Assembly (NCBI GenBank): GCA_015060925.1
Contig: SUXM01000001.1
Location: 175,553-239,552, forward strand
Direction of reading: 5' to 3'
Origin: Parabacteroides distasonis
GTDB lineage: Bacteria; Bacteroidota; Bacteroidia; Bacteroidales; Tannerellaceae
DNA: 64,000 nucleotides
The position numbers were made by a program, and so were the translations under genes. Below, in pieces: positions 55,515 through 64,000 of the stretch. Position 1 is the stretch's first letter; each line of letters begins with the position of its first letter. Below the pieces are notes generated by a model. It did not search any database and was not told the DNA's origin. It was given only the letters and a program-made list of their open reading frames with translations.

Positions 55515-57497
55515 ATGAAAGCAGATTTAAGTTCACAGATAACCTTGACACGGATACCGCAACGGTATTATCGTCCGGAGAATGCATTTGAACATTCTAT
55601 TTTGACCCGTCTTGAAAAGATTCCGACCACTATATATGAATCAGCGGATGAAGGCTCTTTTGTCATAGCAAACGAAATCGCTACACAAATCCGCAAGAAA
55701 CAGGCTATAGGGGAACACTTTGTGATAGCTCTTCCCGGTGGTCGTTCTCCTTTAAGCGTATATAGGGAACTGATTCGGATGCACAAAGAGGAGCAGTTGA
55801 GTTTCCGTAATGTGGTTGTTTTCGTAGAATATGAATTTTACCCATTAGCTTCTCCTTCTGCCGGAAATGTGGCGCAATTGAAAGAGACCTTGTTGAACCA
55901 AGTTGATATTCTCCCAGAAAATATCTATGCTCCTGATGGCTGTATGCCTAAAGAAGAGACATTGAATTTCTGTCAGATGTATGAAGAAACTATTCAGCGA
56001 TTGGGAGGTTTGGATTATATTTTGATGGGAATCGGGTCTTCAAGTAATATCATGTTTAACGGAGCCGGAGCATCATTGAGTTCACGTACTCGCTTAGTCC
56101 TTTTGGAAGGGGCTTCTCGTAAGGAGGCTTCCCGTACATTCCCCTCTTTGGATAATGTGCCGGCTGGCGTGATTACAATGGGTATCTCTACCATGATGCG
56201 GGCACGTAATGTCGTTTTGATGGCATGGGGAGAAGATAAGGCTGATGTTGTGGTTAAGACCGTTGAACATAAAGTCAGTGATATGGCTCCATCCTCTTTT
56301 TTGCAAAATCATCCGAATGCTAAAGTGGTATTGGATTTGGCTGCTTCATATAATCTGACTCGTATCAGTCATCCTTGGTTGGTGACGAATTGCGAATGGG
56401 ATAACAAGTTGATTCGCCGTGCCATTGTTTGGTTATGCCAATTGACAGGAAAACCTATTTTGAAGCTGACAAATAAAGACTACAGTGAGAATGGCTTGGG
56501 TGAATTATTGGCTCTTTATGGTTCTGCATACGATGTCAATATCAAGGTATTTAATGATATCCAGCATACGATTACCGGATGGCCGGGAGGAAAACCGAAT
56601 GCCGATGATTCATTCCGCCCAGAACGTGCAACTCCTTATCCTAAGAGGGTGATTATCTTCAGTCCGCATCCGGATGATGATGTCATATCAATGGGTGGTA
56701 CGTTCCATCGCTTATGTGTACAGCATCATGATGTCCATGTGGCTTATGAGACCTCAGGAAACATTGCTGTGGGTGATGAAGAGGTAATCCGTTATTGTGA
56801 ATATTTGCGTGATGTATGTGCTAAATACACAGAAGATGAAACCGTAAAGCAGAAAGCGGAAGAGATTATTCATTTCTTACGTTATGAGAAAGTGGAAGGC
56901 GAAGCGGAAAGGCCGGATGTTTTGTTTATGAAGGGAACTATCCGTCGTGAAGAAGCTCGTGCGGCTGCTCGTTACAGTGGAGTAAAGAATGATGACCATA
57001 TCCATTTCTTGGATTTGCCTTTTTATGAAACCGGTTTGGTCAAGAAGAACGATTTGGGTGAGGCCGATATTGCCATTGTGAAGAAACTTTTGATGGATGT
57101 ACAGCCGGATCAGATGTTTGTGGCTGGTGACTTGGCTGATCCTCATGGTACGCATCGGGTCTGCTTGAATGCTGTTTTGGCTGCCATTGATGAACTAAAA
57201 GGGGAAGAATGGTTGAAGAATTGTCGTATTTGGATGTATAGGGGTGCTTGGGCTGAATGGGAAATGGATCATGTAGAAATGGCGGTTCCTATTTCTCCGG
57301 AAGAGTTGCGCCATAAACGGAATGCGATATTGAAACATCAATCACAGGCTGAGAGTGCTCCGTTCTTAGGTGATGATGAACGTTTGTTCTGGCAACGTGC
57401 TGAAGATCGGAATCGGGCAACTGCCGATTTGTATCACCAGTTGGGTTTGGCTTCGTATGAGGCTATAGAAGCATTTGTGCAGTATATTCCATTATAA
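55515..57497 (+). CDS. NagB-like / PIG-L (LmbE) deacetylase fusion protein
   Basis: 660 residues. Residues about 35-290 resemble glucosamine-6-phosphate deaminase and 370-660 a PIG-L/LmbE metal-dependent N-deacetylase with FSPHPDDDVISMGG (near 381-394). The NagB half lacks the known catalytic residues: against E. coli Asp72, Asp141, His143 and Glu148, this has FVEYEFY (Tyr for Asp) and GIGSSSNIMFNGAG (Ser, Asn, Gly). So it is likely not a deaminase by the normal mechanism; the PIG-L half may be active. Location after the nagA pair suggests amino-sugar metabolism. Commonly annotated as nagB. Confidence 0.85.
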   Translation: MKADLSSQITLTRIPQRYYRPENAFEHSILTRLEKIPTTIYESADEGSFVIANEIATQIRKKQAIGEHFVIALPGGRSPLSVYRELIRMHKEEQLSFRNVVVFVEYEFYPLASPSAGNVAQLKETLLNQVDILPENIYAPDGCMPKEETLNFCQMYEETIQRLGGLDYILMGIGSSSNIMFNGAGASLSSRTRLVLLEGASRKEASRTFPSLDNVPAGVITMGISTMMRARNVVLMAWGEDKADVVVKTVEHKVSDMAPSSFLQNHPNAKVVLDLAASYNLTRISHPWLVTNCEWDNKLIRRAIVWLCQLTGKPILKLTNKDYSENGLGELLALYGSAYDVNIKVFNDIQHTITGWPGGKPNADDSFRPERATPYPKRVIIFSPHPDDDVISMGGTFHRLCVQHHDVHVAYETSGNIAVGDEEVIRYCEYLRDVCAKYTEDETVKQKAEEIIHFLRYEKVEGEAERPDVLFMKGTIRREEARAAARYSGVKNDDHIHFLDLPFYETGLVKKNDLGEADIAIVKKLLMDVQPDQMFVAGDLADPHGTHRVCLNAVLAAIDELKGEEWLKNCRIWMYRGAWAEWEMDHVEMAVPISPEELRHKRNAILKHQSQAESAPFLGDDERLFWQRAEDRNRATADLYHQLGLASYEAIEAFVQYIPL

Positions 57498-57504
57498 GAT
57501 AGAT

Positions 57505-57547
57505 AAAAAGGAGGGAGAGATTCAAACAACAATCTCTCCCTTTTTAT
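57505..57547 (+). terminator. Terminator after the NagB/PIG-L gene
   Basis: Long stem AAAAGGAGGGAGAGATT / ATCTCTCCCTTTTT, usable from both strands between convergent genes. Confidence 0.85.
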
Positions 57548-57564
57548 TTAATAAAGGATATGAG

Positions 57565-58158
57565 TTAGTAAGTCATCCCCTGGAAAACATTGGACTCGGA
57601 ATAGGGAATTAAGGTTCCGTTCATCCTTAAGTCGTTTCCGGAGAAGTTTGGATCGACTGTTACCATCGCATTATTATTCCCACTATATAACACTAAGTTG
57701 ACGGTCGCAGAGAGGAAGACGCCTTGAACACTCATACTTACATATACATTCCCATTTTTTTCCTGCTTGACTTCGATGTTGGAAGCTGTACCTTGTACAG
57801 TGATTCCTCCTAATCCATTTGGTCCCGGATAGGGTGAGTTGGAGGCTATTTGTACCATGGCTTGCCCGTCATTTAATGAGACAAAATTAGTGTTGGAGTT
57901 GACAAAATATACGCGGCCGTTTAACGGTTGTACGGATGTTGCCTCAAGGACAAATGATTGGTTGGTGATTGCTTGCATAGCATTGTTGAATGCCGCTTCA
58001 CCCATAATGGAGTCTTTGGCTAATCGGGCAGCTCTTTTCTCTCTTCTTTCCTCTTTCTTCTCTTCTTTTTCTGCAGCTTTGCTTGTTTGGGCTTGCATTT
58101 GTGTCAGACTACCAAATATGAAGGCGGTCAACACGAACATAGATAAAATTCTTTTCAT
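57565..58158 (-). CDS. DUF4251 family secreted protein
   Basis: 197 residues. Sec signal (1-23, QMQAQ), a short Lys/Glu/Arg-rich stretch (28-47), then a beta-rich DUF4251 domain (about 50-197). Function unknown, common in Bacteroidales. Probably periplasmic. Divergent from comB. Confidence 0.85.
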   Translation of the reverse strand: MKRILSMFVLTAFIFGSLTQMQAQTSKAAEKEEKKEERREKRAARLAKDSIMGEAAFNNAMQAITNQSFVLEATSVQPLNGRVYFVNSNTNFVSLNDGQAMVQIASNSPYPGPNGLGGITVQGTASNIEVKQEKNGNVYVSMSVQGVFLSATVNLVLYSGNNNAMVTVDPNFSGNDLRMNGTLIPYSESNVFQGMTY

Positions 58159-58233
58159 ACGATTTAGTTTAAAACAGTTATTGGAAATCTAATAAAAAAA
58201 CAACCGGATGGAGTAAATGTTTAAAAACTCCTG

Positions 58234-58241
58234 TATTTTTG
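58234..58241 (+). promoter_or_regulatory. Candidate -7 element (TATTTTTG) for comB
   Basis: TAnnTTTG, 21 bp before the start codon. Confidence 0.45.
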
Positions 58242-58262
58242 TATGGGTAATAAATTGGGATT

Positions 58263-58985
58263 ATGAAAATAGATGTATGTTTTTCTCCGGCGTTGTATTC
58301 GGCTTATCACGATCCGGAGGCAATTGTTGTCGTTGTGGATATTTTTCGGGCGACAACAACGATGGCGGCTGCATTTCATAATGGTGTCCGTTCCATCCGT
58401 CCGGTGGCAACAGTGGAGGAGGCGCAAGCCTATAAAACGAAAGGTTGGTTAGTGGGAGCAGAACGAAATGTAAAGCGTTGCGACTTTGCTGATTTTGGGA
58501 ACTCCCCGTTTGATTATAAACCGGAGATTGTAGAAGGAAAGGATGTGGCTTTTACAACAACAAATGGAACAAAGGCGATAACCATTGCTCAATCGGCCTA
58601 TCGGGTAGTGACTGGTGCTTTTATAAATCTGCAGGCGGTTGCAGGCTATTGTTCGGCGCTCAAACGGGATGTCATTGTTCTTTGTTCCGGTTGGCAAGAT
58701 AAGGTAAACATAGAAGATACCCTTTTCGGGGGAGCTTTGGTGGATGAACTGTTGTGTATCGGCCAGTATGAAGCAGCCAGTGATGCGGCTTTGATTGCTC
58801 GGGACATGTGGATCAGTCATAAAGAACATTTGATGGAATATATAGACCAGACGGATCATGCTGCCCGTCTGAAGGCTAATCATTTAGATGATTCTATTCC
58901 ATATTGCTTGACTCTGAATTTGACAGATAAGGTGCCGGAGTTGATAGTTGAAGAGGGTATATTGATTTTAAAAGAGGGAAAGTAA
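58263..58985 (+). CDS. comB: 2-phosphosulfolactate phosphatase
   Basis: 240 residues, matching ComB (VVDIFRATTTMA, FTTTNGTKAI, NIEDTLFGGALVDEL). ComB hydrolyses 2-phosphosulfolactate to sulfolactate in coenzyme M synthesis of archaea; bacteria that have it make or use sulfolactate for other ends. No comA or comC is in the window. It ends 1 bp before the oxidoreductase gene and may be cotranscribed. Confidence 0.88.
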   Translation: MKIDVCFSPALYSAYHDPEAIVVVVDIFRATTTMAAAFHNGVRSIRPVATVEEAQAYKTKGWLVGAERNVKRCDFADFGNSPFDYKPEIVEGKDVAFTTTNGTKAITIAQSAYRVVTGAFINLQAVAGYCSALKRDVIVLCSGWQDKVNIEDTLFGGALVDELLCIGQYEAASDAALIARDMWISHKEHLMEYIDQTDHAARLKANHLDDSIPYCLTLNLTDKVPELIVEEGILILKEGK

Positions 58986-58986
58986 A

Positions 58987-60018
58987 ATGGTTGGACAGGC
59001 AGGAAAAATACGATTTGGAGTTGTTGGTACTAATTTTATCACGGACTGGGTGATTGCTGGTGCACGACAGGATGAACGGTTTGAATTGGTGGCTGTCTAT
59101 TCACGCAAGCAGGAGACGGCTGATGCTTTTGCAGCCAAACACCGGATACCTTATACTTTTGTCTCTTTGGAGGAGATGGCTCGATCTTCTTTGATTGATG
59201 CCGTTTATATTGCATCTCCTAATTTCCTTCATGCCGAACAGAGTATTTTGTGTATGAAGCATGGAAAACATGTCCTTTGTGAAAAACCTTTTGCCTCCAA
59301 TGCATGGGAGGTTCGGGAGATGATAGAGGCATCGAAAAGATATAATGTGACCTTGATGGAGGCAATGAAGCCGACATTGACACCTAATTTCTTGGCAGTA
59401 AAAGAACAACTTGCTTCAATTGGGACAGTACGTCGTTATTTCTCTTGTTATTGCCAATATTCTTCCCGATATGATAAGTTCAAAGAGGGGATTGTCTTAA
59501 ATGCGTTTAAACCGGAATTGTCTAATGGAGCCATGATGGATATAGGGATTTACACGATATATCCGATGGTGGTTTTGTTTGGCCGTCCGAAAAAGATTAT
59601 GGCAACCGGAATTGTCCTTTCTTCCGGGGCTGATGGGCAGGGGGCTGTTCATTTTGATTATGAAGGAATGAACGCAACGATTTTGTATTCAAAGATAGCC
59701 GACTCATCTCTTCCTACGGAGATACAAGGGGAAGAGGGGAATATTTTATTAGACCGGATTAATCTTATAGGTAAAGTCTCGTACATTCCTCGGATGGCTG
59801 CAGCATCAGGGAGAGGTTCTGTGGCAAAACCACAAGATATAAGCCGTTTAGCGGATAAGGATGAATACTATTATGAGGTGGCAGAATTTATCAATTTGAT
59901 TCTGTCTGGCAGACGGGAATCGGAGATAAACAGCCATGCTCATTCACTCATTACATTGGAAATTATAGATGAGGTACGTAAGCAATTAGGGGTGGTTTAT
60001 CCGGCTGATAATAAATAA
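58987..60018 (+). CDS. Gfo/Idh/MocA family oxidoreductase
   Basis: 343 residues. N-terminal NAD(P)-binding fold (GVVGTNFITDW near 11-21), the conserved ASPNFLHAE and EKP motif (HVLCEKPFAS), then the C-terminal alpha/beta substrate domain. Likely a sugar or polyol dehydrogenase; the substrate cannot be inferred. It is possibly linked to comB by its 1-bp spacing. Confidence 0.9.
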   Translation: MVGQAGKIRFGVVGTNFITDWVIAGARQDERFELVAVYSRKQETADAFAAKHRIPYTFVSLEEMARSSLIDAVYIASPNFLHAEQSILCMKHGKHVLCEKPFASNAWEVREMIEASKRYNVTLMEAMKPTLTPNFLAVKEQLASIGTVRRYFSCYCQYSSRYDKFKEGIVLNAFKPELSNGAMMDIGIYTIYPMVVLFGRPKKIMATGIVLSSGADGQGAVHFDYEGMNATILYSKIADSSLPTEIQGEEGNILLDRINLIGKVSYIPRMAAASGRGSVAKPQDISRLADKDEYYYEVAEFINLILSGRRESEINSHAHSLITLEIIDEVRKQLGVVYPADNK

Positions 60019-60039
60019 AGGGAGTTTGACTCCCTTTAT
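60015..60039. terminator. Bidirectional terminator between the oxidoreductase and LTA-synthase-like genes
   Basis: Perfect stem ATAAAGGGAG / CTCCCTTTAT with loop TTTGA, overlapping the end of the minus-strand gene. Confidence 0.8.
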
Positions 60040-61880
60040 TATCGATTGCCCAGATCATCATATAATGTTTGTAATAGAGCTTTCCCTTTTTGGATACGTA
60101 ATTCACTACCTTCCTTGGGCTTTTCTATAAGGGGAATGTTCCCTTCATTGTCATACACTGTAACTCCACTATGGTCAATAAACCCGAAACCGTTGGAATA
60201 GGTATAAAAGGCATATTCCGGATAGTCCGGAGCAAATATGTCACGGCTGAATGTAAATGCTTCGTGTGTTATACCTAATTGACCTAACAATGTGGCGGCA
60301 AGATCGGTCTGATTAGTATATTGGTTGATTACTTTTGGCTCTTTAATAACTCCACCTAACCAAATCATCGGTATCTGATAACGGCGAGGCTCTTCATTTT
60401 TTACATCTGAAGGGTATGGATAACCATGATCGGAAACTAATACGATCAATGTGTTTTTCCATACGGGAAGTTTTTTCATTTTATCAATGAAATCCCCGAT
60501 GCAGCTATCTGTAAATGCAACGGTATTTGGGTATAGACCTAAATGTTCTAAACGGTGATAAGGAACCTCAAACGGTTCATGGCTGCTTAGTGTCAAAAAG
60601 GTGGTGAACCAAGGTGTCTGGTTATCTCTTTTCTTGATGTCTTCATATAAGAACTGGAAGGTGATATCATCATTTACTCCCCATTTGCTGAGACGGCTGG
60701 TAATAGGGAAATCCCTATCGGCGGTTATCCGACTATAGCCGGAACTAAAGAAATAACTCTGCATATTGGTAAAGTTTATGTCTCCACCATATAGCATATC
60801 AGCAACATACCCGTGGGCGGTTAAGCTTTTCGCAATGGAGGGAAGCGTTTGGCTTTTTGCCGGATATTTCATGATGGAGGTGGTTGGTTGTGCTAAGTAT
60901 CCGTTCAGAGTGGCAACAATACCTCGGTCTGTACGAAACGAGTTGGCATACATATTGGTAAATAATATACTTTCTTTACTTAGTCGGTTTAGGTTGGGGG
61001 TAATGGTATCAGCCTGAGTTTCTCGATGAAGAGCCTCTATGGCATTCGCAGAAAAACTTTCCATCAGAATGATCAAGATATTAGGCTTGTTGTGGGTAAG
61101 TAGTGTATCCTGTAGTTCCCCTTTTGTTTGTGAAAGCTCCGACAAAATCTTTTTTCTTTCCTCTTCCGGGAAAAAATCAAATTGAGATGCAAAATCTTGC
61201 TGTTTACTAAGCGAAGCAATTAAACTGAAACAGGGATTGATTGCTGAATGGTTGAGGAACTGATTGTTACTGAAATATACCATTCCGACATTGGCAGTTG
61301 AAGTCGTTATCCCTCCACGAATAGGGATAAAAAGGAAACCGGCTAAAAGAAGAAGGGTTAATGAACCTTTTATCCGATGGTGAACGATAGTATCAGGAAA
61401 TAGAGGGATAATGAAACGTTTGAGTATCCCCCAAATGGTTATGGCATAAAGGATAAACATTCCAATCTGGGTGAAGAATTGTTTCAAAGGGACACTTGTC
61501 ATGGCTTCGGTTGGGGATTGTAGGTAGAAGAATAGGGTTGCATCCAAACGAAATCCCCAATATCCATATAGGGCGACATCTACCGCAAAGATCGCTGCAA
61601 TCAGTATCGCTATTATTCCGAAGTATCCTTTTAAAAAGGTACGGTAACCCTTACTTGGCAACCAGATGGATAGACCTGTCATGAGCAGGGGGATTATGGT
61701 CAGATAACCGGCTATTGTACAGTCGAGGAGTAACCCATGTGTGATTACTTGCAAGTAATCAGTTAACGAATGGTTATTCATTAACTGATGATGATAAAGT
61801 AGAAATATAGGTTTTTGGATGGCTAATAGGGGTAACCATATAAGAAATAGGGATAGCAGGAATCGGAATCTTTTCTTCAT
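60039..61880 (-). CDS. LTA synthase / sulfatase family membrane enzyme
   Basis: 613 residues from ATG 61880 (frame open further up). Five N-terminal membrane helices (about 1-200) then a periplasmic sulfatase-fold domain starting ILIILMESFS, with the active-site Thr probably in SFRTDRGIVATLNGYL, and the metal site VSDHGYPYPSD. The family transfers phosphoglycerol or phosphoethanolamine. A Gram-negative has no lipoteichoic acid, so the likely acceptor is a lipid or glycan of the envelope. Confidence 0.85.
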   Translation of the reverse strand: MKKRFRFLLSLFLIWLPLLAIQKPIFLLYHHQLMNNHSLTDYLQVITHGLLLDCTIAGYLTIIPLLMTGLSIWLPSKGYRTFLKGYFGIIAILIAAIFAVDVALYGYWGFRLDATLFFYLQSPTEAMTSVPLKQFFTQIGMFILYAITIWGILKRFIIPLFPDTIVHHRIKGSLTLLLLAGFLFIPIRGGITTSTANVGMVYFSNNQFLNHSAINPCFSLIASLSKQQDFASQFDFFPEEERKKILSELSQTKGELQDTLLTHNKPNILIILMESFSANAIEALHRETQADTITPNLNRLSKESILFTNMYANSFRTDRGIVATLNGYLAQPTTSIMKYPAKSQTLPSIAKSLTAHGYVADMLYGGDINFTNMQSYFFSSGYSRITADRDFPITSRLSKWGVNDDITFQFLYEDIKKRDNQTPWFTTFLTLSSHEPFEVPYHRLEHLGLYPNTVAFTDSCIGDFIDKMKKLPVWKNTLIVLVSDHGYPYPSDVKNEEPRRYQIPMIWLGGVIKEPKVINQYTNQTDLAATLLGQLGITHEAFTFSRDIFAPDYPEYAFYTYSNGFGFIDHSGVTVYDNEGNIPLIEKPKEGSELRIQKGKALLQTLYDDLGNR

Positions 61881-61918
61881 AAGGTTGAAATTTAAGAAAG
61901 AACAACTGTTTGAATAGG

Positions 61919-61953
61919 AAAAAAGGGATACCATTTTTTGAAGTATCCCTTTT
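61919..61953 (-). terminator. Terminator after the second ABC-F gene
   Basis: Stem AAAAGGGATAC / GTATCCCTTTT with an 11-base loop and T run on the minus strand. Confidence 0.8.
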
Positions 61954-61958
61954 GTTGT

Positions 61959-63578
<1,620 letters not shown>

Positions 63579-63606
63579 TTATTGTTAATTAGCAGTTAGA
63601 ATGGTG

Positions 63607-63614
63607 CAAAGATA
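63607..63614 (-). promoter_or_regulatory. Candidate -7 element (TATCTTTG) for the second ABC-F gene
   Basis: Minus-strand TAnnTTTG, 35 bp before the start codon. Confidence 0.5.
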
Positions 63615-63671
63615 ATAAATATTTCCATGATTAAGACTTATAGAGTTGAGTTGTCTTCATTTGTTGTGAAA

Positions 63672-63776
63672 CTCACATCATAACCATTGAAATTTACATT
63701 TGACCTAACTACGATTTCCCTCGGACTTAATTTGGATTACATCGGATGTAATTTCAACTTATGTCGGATGTAATTT
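63672..63776 (+). repeat. Periodic palindromic repeat, array C
   Basis: Core starts at about 63677, 63698, 63720, 63741 and 63763, spacings of 21, 22, 21 and 22 bp. The unit at 63741 is a perfect 17-base palindrome, ATTACATCGGATGTAAT. Outer units are degenerate. Ends about 45 bp before the recombinase start codon. Confidence 0.6.
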
Positions 63777-63822
63777 TTTTTGTAGTTTTTGGATGTATTT
63801 TTAAGTTTAAAACTACTTGAAC

Positions 63823-64000
63823 ATGAAAGGAACGGGTTTGAAGGATGGATTCATCGCATATATTTCTCACTTACAGGAGGATGAAAGGTACAGTACAGCC
63901 AAGAGTTACCGTGATGCGTGGAATTCTCTTGTACATTATTTTAATAGTGAAGAGATCTCTTATGAAGAGATAACGAAAGAGTGTTTACACCACTATGAGG
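63823..64000 (+). CDS. Tyrosine recombinase/integrase, N-terminal part (3' partial)
   Basis: Runs off the right edge after 59 codons. The sequence has the SAM-like N-terminal core-binding domain of phage-type integrases (AYISHLQEDERYSTAKSYRD, and EEITKECLHHYE). The catalytic domain is outside the window. In this genus such genes are often stand-alone invertases or element integrases. Preceded by array C. Confidence 0.75.
   Translation, partial: MKGTGLKDGFIAYISHLQEDERYSTAKSYRDAWNSLVHYFNSEEISYEEITKECLHHYE

Overview
The window looks like a Bacteroidales chromosome, most likely Parabacteroides or a close relative. Support comes from families largely confined to that order (DUF4270, DUF4831, DUF4251, DUF4491, NVEALA peptides, 6-bladed beta-propeller lipoproteins, type IX secretion tails), from promoters of the Bacteroidetes form TTTG-N19-TAnnTTTG (two perfect copies, before tRNA-Tyr/Gly and tRNA-His), and from the near absence of Shine-Dalgarno sites. 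The genus is an inference. No rRNA, CRISPR array, insertion sequence or prophage was seen.
Layout. 1-5.4 kb: end of an acyltransferase, sigma-54 activator, LptE-like lipoprotein, TPR protein, SecG, DUF4491 and a secreted phosphoesterase. 5.4-11.5 kb: tRNA-Tyr and tRNA-Gly, ribH, a YfgM-like protein, recF-DUF721, DUF1232, 5-formyl-THF cyclo-ligase, S41 protease and dCMP deaminase. 11.5-12.3 kb: an 800-bp non-coding stretch with hairpins and a periodic repeat. 12.3-20.3 kb: two giant secreted proteins in one operon, one with leucine-rich repeats, a dockerin and a type IX tail, the next with a cohesin-like domain. 20.3-24.6 kb: an AT-rich cassette flanked by a perfect 71-bp direct repeat, holding a membrane-spanning one-component regulator, two NVEALA peptide genes and two beta-propeller lipoproteins. 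24.6-35.2 kb: M3 peptidase, glycogen genes (debranching enzyme, GT4, GH57, GT5 N-domain), DUF4270, panC and panD. 35.3-50.2 kb: housekeeping genes (MATE, ffh, folD, tRNA-His, POT transporter, nnr, adk, obg, pgeF, B3/B4, zapA, rny). 50.2-64 kb: DUF3332, ABC-F, two nagA paralogues and a NagB/PIG-L fusion, DUF4251, comB, an oxidoreductase, an LTA-synthase-like enzyme, a second ABC-F and the start of a tyrosine recombinase.
The main candidates for something new are the repeat-bounded NVEALA cassette, which looks like a self-contained peptide export or sensing module with a histidine-kinase-like sensor wired straight to a DNA-binding domain, and a degenerate palindrome repeated every 21-22 bp in three intergenic regions. 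Several enzymes (GH57, NagB/PIG-L, second NagA, second ABC-F) lack residues expected in their active sites.
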